From assembly GCF_900327775.1 (NCBI RefSeq), contig NZ_OUMZ01000007.1, forward strand, positions 855,606 through 919,605: a stretch of 64,000 nucleotides of DNA, given 5' to 3'. Under the pieces are notes generated by a model. The model made no database searches. It was given only the letters and a program-made list of their open reading frames with translations, and was not told where the DNA came from. Positions 8,970 to 17,421 of the stretch are shown one piece after another. This DNA comes from Roseovarius sp. EL26. GTDB lineage: Bacteria > Pseudomonadota > Alphaproteobacteria > Rhodobacterales > Rhodobacteraceae. A program made the translations under genes and the position numbers. Position 1 is the first letter of the stretch, and each line of letters begins with the position of its first letter.

Positions 8970-10220
8970 TCATTCAACAATCTGCGCCGTTTCAACAACC
9001 GCATGCAAAAGGACATCCGCGCCTGCGGTCGCCCATTCTTTTGAAATCTCTTCCGCCTCGTTATGGCTCAGCCCGTCTACACAAGGGCACATGACCATCG
9101 CAGTTGGTGCCATGCGGTTAATCCAGCAGGCATCGTGGCCCGCACCGGAAATAAGGTCTCTGTGCGAATAGCCAAGCCGTTCTGCCGCATCGCGTACGGC
9201 TGTTACACAGCCCTCATCAAAGGTCACTGGATCAAACCCGCCTGCCACCTCGAATTCAACGCCAAGGCCCATGTCTTCGCATATCTCGGTCGCCGCCGCT
9301 TTCATCCGCGCGACCATGTCATTGATTACATCCAGATTGGGTGAGCGGAAATCGACGGTGAAAACCGCCTTGCCGGGGATCACGTTACGGGAATTGGGGT
9401 AGATGTCGATATGGCCCGCAGCCCCCACGGCATCGGGGGCGTGGCTCAGCGCAATCTCTTCAACCTTCTCAAGCACCCGCGCCATGCCTAGACCTGCGTT
9501 CTTGCGCAGTGGCATGGGGGTTGATCCGGTGTGGCTGTCCTTGCCGGTAATGGTAATTTGCGTCCAGCTCAGGCCCTGACCGTGGGTCACAACGCCAATG
9601 TCTTTTCCTTCGGCTTCCAGAATAGGGCCCTGTTCGATGTGCAGCTCAAAAAAGGCATGCATCTTGCGCGCGCCGACTTCTTCGTCACCGCGCCAGCCAA
9701 TGCGTTTTAGCTCATCACCAAATGTTTTGCCTTCTGCATCGACCCGCTCATAGGCCCAGTCTTGCGTATGGATGCCAGCAAAAACACCAGATGAAAGCAT
9801 GGCAGGCGCATATCGCGTGCCTTCCTCATTGGTCCAGTTTGTCACGACAATCGGGTGTTTGGTTTTGATGCTAAGATCATTTAGTGAACGCAGGATTTCC
9901 AACCCGCCAAGTACGCCCAATATGCCGTCGTACTTGCCACCTGTTGGCTGCGTATCAAGGTGGGATCCAACATAGACGGGGAGGGCATCAGGGTCGGTGC
10001 CGCCCCAAGTGGCAAACATGTTACCCATCTGATCAAGGCCCATGGTGCAGCCTGCGGCCTCGCACCAGTTTTGAAAAAGTGCGCGCCCTTCGGCATCTTC
10101 ATCGGTCAGCGTCTGGCGATTATTACCACCCGCAATACCGGGGCCAATCTTGGCCATTTCCATCAGACTGTCCCACAGGCGGTCGCCATTTATACGTAGG
10201 TTCGAATTTAGGTTTGGCAT
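8970..10220 (-). CDS. M20-family N-carbamoyl-beta-alanine amidase (beta-ureidopropionase type)
   Basis: A 416-residue zinc hydrolase of the M20 carbamoylase family (HyuC/PydC type). GSHLDTQPTGGKYDGILG and the metal/catalytic segment TNWTNEEGTRYAPAML are diagnostic, with FELHIEQGP in the dimerisation half. It should release beta-alanine or 3-aminoisobutyrate, CO2 and ammonia, completing pyrimidine breakdown. It is the first gene of the leftward operon (amidase, hydA, ATPase, permeases, binding protein), and its ATG follows GGGGG. The RutR-type boxes at 10258 and 10287 lie between it and the divergent regulator. Confidence 0.9.
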   Translation of the reverse strand: MPNLNSNLRINGDRLWDSLMEMAKIGPGIAGGNNRQTLTDEDAEGRALFQNWCEAAGCTMGLDQMGNMFATWGGTDPDALPVYVGSHLDTQPTGGKYDGILGVLGGLEILRSLNDLSIKTKHPIVVTNWTNEEGTRYAPAMLSSGVFAGIHTQDWAYERVDAEGKTFGDELKRIGWRGDEEVGARKMHAFFELHIEQGPILEAEGKDIGVVTHGQGLSWTQITITGKDSHTGSTPMPLRKNAGLGMARVLEKVEEIALSHAPDAVGAAGHIDIYPNSRNVIPGKAVFTVDFRSPNLDVINDMVARMKAAATEICEDMGLGVEFEVAGGFDPVTFDEGCVTAVRDAAERLGYSHRDLISGAGHDACWINRMAPTAMVMCPCVDGLSHNEAEEISKEWATAGADVLLHAVVETAQIVE

Positions 10221-10257
10221 GTTGTCCCCCCATGGAGATTTCTTGACGGATTATTTT

Positions 10258-10273
10258 TTGACTATATGGTCAA
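10258..10273. promoter_or_regulatory. RutR-box-like operator 1
   Basis: TTGACTATATGGTCAA is a 16-bp near-palindrome that differs at one defined base from the E. coli RutR consensus TTGACCAnnTGGTCAA. It lies 38 bp upstream of the amidase start, in the divergent promoter region shared with the first RutR-like gene. Binding by one or both encoded regulators is inferred. Confidence 0.75.
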
Positions 10274-10286
10274 GTATTGTAGGGAC

Positions 10287-10302
10287 CTGTCCAATCGGTC
10301 AA
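10287..10302. promoter_or_regulatory. RutR-box-like operator 2, degenerate
   Basis: CTGTCCAATCGGTCAA matches 11 of the 14 defined RutR-consensus positions and keeps one perfect half-site (GGTCAA). It starts 29 bases after operator 1 and just before the regulator gene, which suggests autoregulation. Confidence 0.5.
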
Positions 10303-10324
10303 GTTTTATTTGAAAGAATATAGA

Positions 10325-10963
10325 GTGCACCCAGAGCCATCTCCATCTCGTATATCCTCCAAACGATCCCAGAACCAGAAGGCGATTTTGGAAGCCGCTG
10401 AAAAAGTCTTTGCAGAATTGGGTTATGCCGGGGCGACAACGCAGCTAATCGCAGATGCAGCGGGCCTGCCAAAAGCCAATGTGCATTACTATTTCAAGAC
10501 CAAAGAAGAGATCTACCGGCGTGTCGTTTACAACATTTTTGATATATGGATGGAAGCAGCAGCAGTTTTTGACACTGACCTTGGTCCTAAAGAATCCTTA
10601 AGTCGATACATCGATAAAAAGATGGATTTGGCCCGTAGTCACCCTGACGGATCAAAGGTCTGGGCAGCAGAAATCATGCATGGTGCGCCCATCATTCAGG
10701 ATTATCTCGAAGGCGAATTGCTGGAATGGGCCAATGATCGTAGCGCGCATATACAACGCTGGATCGCTAACGGAGAAATGGCCCCCATTGATCCATCTCA
10801 TTTACTATACATGATTTGGTCAACAACGCAGCATTATGCCGATTTCGGGCATCAGATCAGCACATTGAATGGCGGCAGGCCTTTTAGCGATGCACAATGG
10901 AAAGCTGCGAAGTTATCGATTAAGACCGTGATCCTGAAAGGTGTTGGCCTTTCCACGGAGTAG
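10325..10963 (+). CDS. TetR-family regulator, RutR-like (first copy)
   Basis: TetR-family protein with an N-terminal HTH (LIADAAGLPKANVHYYFKTKEEIY) and a C-terminal domain of the RutR/YcdC type, recognisable from EIMHGAPII and MIWSTTQHYADF. Start choice is uncertain: GTG 10325 gives 212 residues with an AAAGAA-like ribosome site, while an in-frame TTG lies at 10310. It is divergent from the amidase operon and tandem with a second RutR-like gene. Likely a uracil- or thymine-responsive repressor of the pyrimidine operons. Confidence 0.82.
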   Translation: MHPEPSPSRISSKRSQNQKAILEAAEKVFAELGYAGATTQLIADAAGLPKANVHYYFKTKEEIYRRVVYNIFDIWMEAAAVFDTDLGPKESLSRYIDKKMDLARSHPDGSKVWAAEIMHGAPIIQDYLEGELLEWANDRSAHIQRWIANGEMAPIDPSHLLYMIWSTTQHYADFGHQISTLNGGRPFSDAQWKAAKLSIKTVILKGVGLSTE

Positions 10964-10986
10964 CACACAAGGTATCATTTCCACAT

Positions 10987-11616
10987 ATGGCCCGTTCACA
11001 AGCAACCCGTAAACCAACCCGTATCCAACGGGAAAAAACCCAATCCATTCTGGAGGCGGCTTTGGATGTGTTTTCAGACAACGGCTTTCGCGGTTCGACG
11101 ATTGATATGATCGCGGTGCGTGCAGGCCTGTCAAAGCCAAACATACTGTATTATTTTGATAGTAAGGAAGCCATTCACAAGGCTCTGCTTGCAGGACTGT
11201 TGGAGACATGGCTGGCCCCGTTGCAGGAAATGGACGAAGACGGTGACCCCATTGAGGAAATCTGCAAATACGTCGCGTTGAAACTGAAGATGTCGCAGCA
11301 TTTTCCGCGTGAAAGCAAACTTTTCGCCAACGAAGTTCTGCAAGGCGCGCCGCATATCCTGACCGAGATTGAGGGCGGTTTGAAAGATCTGGTCTCATCC
11401 AAGGCGCGTGCGATCACGCGTTGGGCCGAAGAAGGGAAAATCGCGAACGTTGACCCCTATCATCTGTTCTTTTCGATCTGGGCAACCACACAGCACTATG
11501 CGGATTTTGATATCCAGATTCGCTCTGTTCTAGACGACGGCAAAGACCCGTTTGAAACAGCCGGGCCGTTTTTGGACAATATGTTTCGGGCGATGCTGGA
11601 GCCGAAGGCAAGATGA
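10987..11616 (+). CDS. rutR: TetR-family regulator, RutR ortholog-like (second copy)
   Basis: A 209-residue protein that closely follows E. coli RutR as I recall it: LYYFDSKEAI in the HTH, ETWLAPL, LKLKMSQHFPRESKLFANEVLQGAP and IWATTQHYADFD in the ligand domain. Of the two tandem copies it is the better RutR match. In E. coli RutR senses uracil and thymine and represses pyrimidine degradation. The pair may have divided duties between the preTA operon and the hydrolase/importer operon. It is convergent with preA, from which a bidirectional hairpin separates it. Confidence 0.85.
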   Translation: MARSQATRKPTRIQREKTQSILEAALDVFSDNGFRGSTIDMIAVRAGLSKPNILYYFDSKEAIHKALLAGLLETWLAPLQEMDEDGDPIEEICKYVALKLKMSQHFPRESKLFANEVLQGAPHILTEIEGGLKDLVSSKARAITRWAEEGKIANVDPYHLFFSIWATTQHYADFDIQIRSVLDDGKDPFETAGPFLDNMFRAMLEPKAR

Positions 11617-11632
11617 CCGGCGAAGACGCCGG
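11617..11632. terminator. Bidirectional hairpin between rutR-like gene and preA
   Basis: CCGGCG-AAGA-CGCCGG forms a tight GC stem in the 39-base gap between two convergent genes, suitable for both strands although T-runs are short. Confidence 0.55.
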
Positions 11633-11655
11633 CCAACTTGATAAATCGCCGCAAA

Positions 11656-12960
11656 TTACTCAGCGGCTACCGCACTTGGATTGTTGGGGTGCGTTGTCCA
11701 ATCACTATGCTCTTTTTCAACAACCCGGTCAGTACGAAGATCGATGCTGCCGGGGGCTTGTTCGACCATGGTGATGCAGTTTTCAACTGGGCAGACCTCA
11801 ACACACAGGTTGCAGGCGACACATTCAGTGTCATCCACGGTAAAGGTGCGTTCCTCAGACATCAGGATGGCTTGATGCGATGTGTCTTCACAGGCCGCGT
11901 AGCAACGCCCGCATTTGATGCAATCGTCCTGACTGATCGACGCTTTGGTGACATAGTTAAGGTTCAGATACTGCCAATCGGTGACGTTTGGAACAGCCAT
12001 GCCGACAAAGTCATCAATCGAGGTGTGCCCCTTTTCATCCATCCATTGCGACAGACCGCTGATCATTTCCTTAACCACATTGAACCCATAGGTCATGGCT
12101 GCGGTGCAGACCTGCACATTGCCGCAGCCCAAGGCGATATATTCAGCTGCGTCACGCCATGTTGTAATGCCGCCAATGCCTGATATGGGCAAGCCCGCCG
12201 TTTCTGGCGAGCGCGCAATTTCCGCCACCATATTCATCGCAATCGGTTTGACCGCAGGGCCACAATATCCGCCGTGCGTTCCCTTGCCATCGATGGTTGG
12301 TTGCGGTGCCATTGCGTCAAGATCAACTGATATGATCGAGTTGATCGTGTTAATCAGAGAGACCGCGTCCGCACCGCCCGCTTTGGCGGCGGCGGCGGGT
12401 TGGCGGATGTCGGTGATGTTGGGTGTCAATTTTACGATCACGGGTTTGGAATAATACTGCTTGCACCAGCGGGTCACCATTTCGATGTACTCGGGCACCT
12501 GACCCACGGCGGAGCCCATGCCGCGTTCGGCCATGCCGTGCGGGCAGCCAAAGTTCAGCTCGATGCCATCCGCGCCGGTGTCTTCCACCAATGGCAGGAT
12601 CGCTTTCCAAGCATCTTCTTCACAGGGCACCATAAGCGAAACAATAATGGCGCGGTCCGGATAGTCAGCCTTCACACGTTTGATTTCTTCAAGGTTCTGA
12701 TAAAGATCTCGATCAGTGATCAACTCGATGTTGTTAAGCCCCAAAACACGGCGATCTGCGCCATGGACTACGCCATACCGCGGCCCGTTTACATTGACGA
12801 CCGGAGGCCCTTCGGAACCAAGCGTTTTCCACACAACGCCGCCCCAACCCGCCTCAAAGGCGCGTCTGACGTTGTACTCTTTGTCAGTTGGCGGAGCAGA
12901 GGCCAGCCAAAACGGATTTGGTGATTTGATGCCAAGAAAATTACTTGAAAGATCTGCCAT
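11656..12960 (-). CDS. preA: NAD-dependent dihydropyrimidine dehydrogenase, PreA subunit
   Basis: Starts at ATG 12960 (GAGGG upstream); the longer open frame to 13032 overlaps preT and lacks family residues. The 434-residue protein has a dihydroorotate-dehydrogenase-like FMN barrel (NPFWLASAPPTDKEYNVRRAFEAGWGG, then catalytic-loop region ELNFGCPHGM) and a C-terminal double ferredoxin module, DCIKCGRCYAAC and ECVACNLCVEVCP. With PreT it reduces uracil and thymine to the dihydro forms, the first step feeding HydA. The start lies only 20 bases after preT. Confidence 0.94.
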   Translation of the reverse strand: MADLSSNFLGIKSPNPFWLASAPPTDKEYNVRRAFEAGWGGVVWKTLGSEGPPVVNVNGPRYGVVHGADRRVLGLNNIELITDRDLYQNLEEIKRVKADYPDRAIIVSLMVPCEEDAWKAILPLVEDTGADGIELNFGCPHGMAERGMGSAVGQVPEYIEMVTRWCKQYYSKPVIVKLTPNITDIRQPAAAAKAGGADAVSLINTINSIISVDLDAMAPQPTIDGKGTHGGYCGPAVKPIAMNMVAEIARSPETAGLPISGIGGITTWRDAAEYIALGCGNVQVCTAAMTYGFNVVKEMISGLSQWMDEKGHTSIDDFVGMAVPNVTDWQYLNLNYVTKASISQDDCIKCGRCYAACEDTSHQAILMSEERTFTVDDTECVACNLCVEVCPVENCITMVEQAPGSIDLRTDRVVEKEHSDWTTHPNNPSAVAAE

Positions 12961-12979
12961 TGAATTACCCTCGTCTTGT

Positions 12980-14314
12980 TTAGCTCTGAAGAGCTGCGTG
13001 AATGTTGATCGCTGCGTCGCGGCCCTCGGCAACGGCGGTCACGGTCAGATCGTCGCCACCCGTGGCGCAATCGCCTCCAGCCCAGACGTTTGCGAGACTG
13101 GTGTGTCCGTTTTTATCGACTTGGATTTTTCCACCAGACAAGGCCAGCTCTTCTGGTGCCCCCGCCAAATTCTGCCCGATGGCTTTGAAAACCTGATCTG
13201 CAGCGAGGTGAAACACTTCTCCGGTGGGCTCCAGTTTGCCATCTTTCGTTTCGGTATAGGCAAACTCGACGTTCAGACCGGTGCCATTGCAGACGATTTT
13301 TTCCGGTTGCGCGTTATAGATGATGCGCACGCCCTGAGAGGTCGCCAGCTGTTGTTCGTAGATCGAAGCGCTCATGCTGTCTTTGTCGCGTCGGTACACT
13401 AGCGACACGTCCTGCGCGCCTAATAGTTTGCTCTGCACCGCTGCATCGACCGCAGTCATGCCGCCGCCAATCACTACAACGCGCCGCCCGACATCGACCT
13501 TTTGCAAATCTTCGGCTTGCCGCACGTTTGAGATGAATGACACCGCATCAATAACATTCGCAGCATCTTCACCATCGCATCGCAAGGTGTTCACGCCTGA
13601 CAGTCCCATGCCCAGAAATACGGCGTCAAAGCTGGCCAGAAGGTCCGGCAAGGAAAGCCCATCGCCAATCTTGCGACCGTACACCATGCTAATGCCGCCG
13701 ACAGACAGCAGCCAGTCCAATTCTCGCTGGGCAAAGTTGTCCACTGACTTGTAAGCGGCGATGCCAAACTCATTCAGCCCGCCCCCCTTGGCGCGCGACT
13801 CATAGATAGTGACCTCGTGGCCGAGCATTGCCAGTCTGTGTGCGCAGGCCAATCCCGCAGGCCCAGCACCAACAACGGCGATGCTTTTGCCGGAGGGTGC
13901 TGCCCGTTTGAATGGATGCTGCTCTTTGGTCATAAGCGTATCCGTTGCAAACCGCTGCAATCGACCGATCTCAACCGGTTTTCCTTCGGCGGCTTCGCGC
14001 ACGCAGGACTCTTCGCATAAGGTCTCGGTGGGGCAGACCCGCGCGCACATACCTCCAAGAATATTCTGTTCGAATATCGTCATGGCCGAGGCCTCGGGTG
14101 TGCCAGTGCTAATCTGCCGTATGAACAATGGGATGTCGATTGAGGTGGGGCAGGCTGTCATGCAGGGGGCGTCGTAGCAGAAATAACAACGATCCGCCGC
14201 AACCATGGCTTCGTGCTCTGACAAGGGGCTGTGCAAATCCTCAAAGTTTGCTGCCAGTTCGGTGGTGTCCAACCGGCCTGAAACAATTCCTGATGTGGAT
14301 GTTGAGTGTGTCAT
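12980..14314 (-). CDS. preT: Dihydropyrimidine dehydrogenase, PreT subunit
   Basis: A 444-residue FAD/NAD(P) oxidoreductase related to glutamate synthase small subunit. It has an N-terminal Fe-S segment (CYFCYDAPCMTACPTSIDIP and a second Cys cluster GGMCARVCPTETLCEESC), an FAD motif VVGAGPAGLACAHRL and an NAD motif VVIGGGMTAVDAAVQ. It passes electrons from NAD(P)H to PreA. ATG 14314 follows GGAGAG. It heads the preT-preA operon, with a palindromic operator candidate about 50 bases upstream. Confidence 0.94.
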   Translation of the reverse strand: MTHSTSTSGIVSGRLDTTELAANFEDLHSPLSEHEAMVAADRCYFCYDAPCMTACPTSIDIPLFIRQISTGTPEASAMTIFEQNILGGMCARVCPTETLCEESCVREAAEGKPVEIGRLQRFATDTLMTKEQHPFKRAAPSGKSIAVVGAGPAGLACAHRLAMLGHEVTIYESRAKGGGLNEFGIAAYKSVDNFAQRELDWLLSVGGISMVYGRKIGDGLSLPDLLASFDAVFLGMGLSGVNTLRCDGEDAANVIDAVSFISNVRQAEDLQKVDVGRRVVVIGGGMTAVDAAVQSKLLGAQDVSLVYRRDKDSMSASIYEQQLATSQGVRIIYNAQPEKIVCNGTGLNVEFAYTETKDGKLEPTGEVFHLAADQVFKAIGQNLAGAPEELALSGGKIQVDKNGHTSLANVWAGGDCATGGDDLTVTAVAEGRDAAINIHAALQS

Positions 14315-14768
14315 TTATCTCTCCCATGCAGTGCATCTTACCGTTCAGACTACACAGGAATAAATATTTATCAATTGGTAAATAATTTGACATACCAAGT
14401 GCTGGAGAAGTCGCGCTTACAAATGAGTTGCCTGCAGACAATACACATGACCCTCAGGCAAAGTGACACAATAGGGTACTAACAACACTTAAAGCAGGTA
14501 ACGTTACCGGTGTTGTCTGCTTTCGTCCGAGCGGAAATTACCGCGCGTAATGCCAGAACGGATACTCATCATGCTGAAGTGACTTATACCCATTCATTAT
14601 TGTCAGATTGTGGTGATGGGTTCGGTTTTGGCGGGATTACTATACCCAACACCTCCAAATGGTAATACCTGAAAAGACTGGGATTTACCGGGTTCTGATG
14701 CTCTGATACTGGCACAGGAATATCGCCCGACTTGAACGTAATTACTGTTAAAACAGAAAGCCCCTCAT
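14315..14768. other. Intergenic region between preT and the DMT transporter
   Basis: No gene is recognised in these 454 bases. Besides the operator candidate at 14366, there is a perfect 12-bp palindrome GGTAACGTTACC at 14497-14508 inside a stretch with further short inverted copies (ACAACAC 14482 / GTGTTGT 14510; AAAGCAG 14491 / CTGCTTT 14517). This could be a regulatory or attenuator region; its owner is unknown. Confidence 0.4.
14366..14383. promoter_or_regulatory. Palindromic operator candidate upstream of preT
   Basis: ATTTATCAATTGGTAAAT is an 18-bp palindrome with one mismatched pair, located 52 bp upstream of the preT ATG. It is a plausible TetR-family site, but it is not the RutR box seen at 10258. 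Confidence 0.45.
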
Positions 14769-15698
14769 ATGACGCGTGACTACACGATTGGCATGGTAAT
14801 GCTCATTGCGATTGCGGCGCTTTGGGGGCTGGGGTTTGTTTTTCAGGCAAAGGGGATGGACCATCTGGGGCCATTTACCTTTAACGCCATCCGGTTTGCC
14901 ATGGGGGCGTTATCAATCGTTCCGGTCATCGTGATATTCTCTGACAAGAAACTGAAAACAGACACCCTTGTGATGATCAAGGGCGGGGCGCTTGCCGGCG
15001 TGTTCATGTTCTTCGGGATCACGTTGCAACAATATGGGCTGTTGTACACAACTGCGGGAAAGTCAGCGTTCATTACTGGGCTGTATATTATCTTCGTGCC
15101 GCTAATCGGGTTGTTTCTAGGTCAACGGTTTGGTGCAAAAGTCTGGTTTGCGGCGGTATTAGCTTTCACGGGGCTATATCTATTGTCGGAAACTACCGGG
15201 CTGGCTATCGGAAAAGGTGAGCTTCTGACCGTCATATGTGCCTTGTTCTGGGCCGGTGTGGTCATCATCAACGGCCGATACGCGGGGCAGGTGGACGGGC
15301 CCAAATACGCCTTTGTACAGTTTCTTGTCGTGGTTGGGTTGTCTTTGCCATTCGCTCTGATCTTAGAACATCATGATCTGTCGGACATTTGGGCCGCCCG
15401 CGAGGCACTACTGTTCGTCGGGATCTTGAACACCGGTGTTGCCATGACCGTGCAGGTTCTGGCGCAAAAACGTGTGCCACCGATGCAGGCAGCTTTGGTG
15501 ATGAGCCTTGAAACCGTGTTCGGTGCTTTTGGAGGTTGGTTGCTGCTGAACGAAATGTTCACCAATCAGATGCTGCTGGGATGCGCATTGATGCTGGCCG
15601 GGTTGGTGTTGGCCCAGTTGCCTGGCCGTCGAGAGCGCAAACCAATCCGCTGGTTTTTCCGGCGGCGGAATACGGCGATTGAGATTGACAAGAGTTGA
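14769..15698 (+). CDS. DMT-superfamily (EamA) transporter
   Basis: A 309-residue protein with two EamA halves and about ten membrane spans. The first half begins TIGMVMLIAIAALWGLGFVFQAKGM and the second contains ALVMSLETVFGAFGGWLLLNE, both typical of EamA metabolite exporters. The C-terminal tail is basic (RRERKPIRWFFRRRN). It stands alone between the pyrimidine and BKACE loci, so the substrate is unknown. Confidence 0.88.
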   Translation: MTRDYTIGMVMLIAIAALWGLGFVFQAKGMDHLGPFTFNAIRFAMGALSIVPVIVIFSDKKLKTDTLVMIKGGALAGVFMFFGITLQQYGLLYTTAGKSAFITGLYIIFVPLIGLFLGQRFGAKVWFAAVLAFTGLYLLSETTGLAIGKGELLTVICALFWAGVVIINGRYAGQVDGPKYAFVQFLVVVGLSLPFALILEHHDLSDIWAAREALLFVGILNTGVAMTVQVLAQKRVPPMQAALVMSLETVFGAFGGWLLLNEMFTNQMLLGCALMLAGLVLAQLPGRRERKPIRWFFRRRNTAIEIDKS

Positions 15699-16123
15699 CG
15701 GACGGACACTTCTCACAAGTCGAGCGCTTAGCTGTATTAATGGATTGCTTTAGATCCGTTACCATACTGATAACTTCCCGATCCCGTTCAACTGGACGTT
15801 AATAATACCGCTAATGCTTATTGGCAGTATTGGGCCATCAGAAAAGCCGTTTACCATCACCGATGAGCAGGGCCTGGTGCATAACGTCGGTAATCAGCGT
15901 AACTGGATGAAATGATGGTGAAAGTGGAAGATATCAGCTGATGATCACAAACCACGACAAAGAAAACGTTCAAACAATCTTTGAGTAACCTATGAGACGG
16001 GGTGCTGAACATCCCGTCTCTGGCTGGATCAGATAAGCCGAGATTACGGCCTGATCTTTAAGGTTCACAAGATGACGTCTTATAGCATAAGCCCTGCGCA
16101 TCTTGCGGTAGTCGTGCTGCCGA
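15699..16123. other. Gene-poor stretch with a 33-codon open frame and a hairpin
   Basis: No recognised gene. An ATG frame at 15814-15915 could encode 33 residues (MLIGSIGPSEKPFTITDEQG...) with no clear ribosome site, perhaps a remnant. A strong hairpin at 15994-16020 (GAGACGGG / CCCGTCTC, 11-base loop) looks terminator-like but lacks a T-run. Confidence 0.4.
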
Positions 16124-16219
16124 TTACATTACCACCATGTAGCTGTGCAGTACGAAAAACAGCGCCGTTGCGCTGAGCACAGCGGCGAGAGGCAGGATTT
16201 CTTTAGCAACTTGAGCCAT
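16124..16219 (-). CDS. Possible 31-residue single-span membrane protein
   Basis: ATG 16219 is preceded at good spacing by AAGGAA. The frame encodes 31 residues: a short charged start (MAQVAKEI) and one hydrophobic helix (LPLAAVLSATALFFVLHSYMVVM). The composition and ribosome site favour a real small membrane protein over a chance frame. No family is recognised; such peptides often accompany respiratory or transport complexes, but nothing nearby supports that here. Confidence 0.5.
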   Translation of the reverse strand: MAQVAKEILPLAAVLSATALFFVLHSYMVVM

Positions 16220-16354
16220 TTTGGTGTTCCTTACATAAAACTGATATCCAAGACTTAGGGGAGTGTCGTCTTGTTTAGAAGTGCTCTTTTGACATACTGG
16301 CCTTGCAAGAAGTGCATGCCTACGGCTGATGTACAATTCTTTGAATTTTTGCGT

Positions 16355-17323
16355 TTAATATTGCGGAGCGTAAGTACGTTGGGACAAGTCAGTGTCATGG
16401 ATCCAACGGCTAATCTTATTGAAGAAAGCCGCCTCCGCATTGTTCAGCCGGGTGTTGGGGTTGTTCACTAGGTGAATGTCAATCTCGAGCGCGTTATTGT
16501 AAGGTGGCAGACGCCACAGCGTGCCCTGCGCCACATAAGGATCAGCTGTGTGTGACGGCAAGGGGCCAAACCCTAAGCCTGCTGTGATCATTCGCAGTGC
16601 CTCTCCCAGATGGGAAGTGTACCCGATTACCTTATCATCCAACCGGTGCTGTGCCCGCAATAATGCAACTGGGCGGAGCGCGTCCCACAGTTGATCAGTT
16701 CGAAAAGAAACCGAAGAATGGCCGCGCAAATCATCCAACGTCAGGTCCTTACAACCGAATAGTGGATGCGACGGCCCACAATAAAATCCGAAATAGGCCC
16801 GGTAGAGGACCGAATAAGACAGTTTTGGATGAGGATCATGAACCAGACAAAGGCCCAGACTGGCGGACTTTTCCAAAACAGCCTTTTGAACTGCCTTGCT
16901 GGACATGACATCGATGTCAAAGCGTACTTGCTGATGTTGCACATGAAAACTCGATAGAATCTGATCGAAGTGTGAACTTTCTGCGCGGCTGAGCGTGGCA
17001 ATGGTCACCTGCCCAGTTAACTCGTCTTCTGTCGTCTGTGCAGTTTGTACGGCGCGAGAAATAGTGCCAAATATCTGGGCGCATTCTTCGTAAAGTGCTT
17101 GCCCGGCAGTTGTAACCCGAAAGTGCGAGGGCGCGCGGTCAATCAACGTGGCACCAATCCGGGTCTCAAGCCGCTTTAGGGCCTGACTGACGGAGGGCTG
17201 CTGCAACAACAAACGATTGGCAGCACGCGTGATGCTGCCTTCTTGCACGATGACCATGAAGGTACGTAGCAGATTCCAATCCAACTCGCGCGCGATCTTT
17301 TCTGCTTCGTGAGGAACATTCAT
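16355..17323 (-). CDS. LysR-family transcriptional regulator
   Basis: A 322-residue LysR-type regulator with an N-terminal winged HTH (WNLLRTFMVIVQEGSITRAANRLLLQQPSVSQALKRLE, given here only as landmark; residues about 15-48) and a periplasmic-binding-like effector domain. It is divergent from the class-III aminotransferase gene, with 98 AT-rich bases between the starts. It is the likely activator of the aminotransferase-BKACE-deacetylase-thioesterase operon, responding to the pathway substrate. Confidence 0.9.
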   Translation of the reverse strand: MNVPHEAEKIARELDWNLLRTFMVIVQEGSITRAANRLLLQQPSVSQALKRLETRIGATLIDRAPSHFRVTTAGQALYEECAQIFGTISRAVQTAQTTEDELTGQVTIATLSRAESSHFDQILSSFHVQHQQVRFDIDVMSSKAVQKAVLEKSASLGLCLVHDPHPKLSYSVLYRAYFGFYCGPSHPLFGCKDLTLDDLRGHSSVSFRTDQLWDALRPVALLRAQHRLDDKVIGYTSHLGEALRMITAGLGFGPLPSHTADPYVAQGTLWRLPPYNNALEIDIHLVNNPNTRLNNAEAAFFNKISRWIHDTDLSQRTYAPQY

Positions 17324-17421
17324 ATTAATTCAATCTATGTAAATCATTATTGATATCTATTTGCTCTATGATGTCGATTCCCGCAATCTCAAATTCAAAT
17401 TGCCATGGTGGAGTGAGTCCA

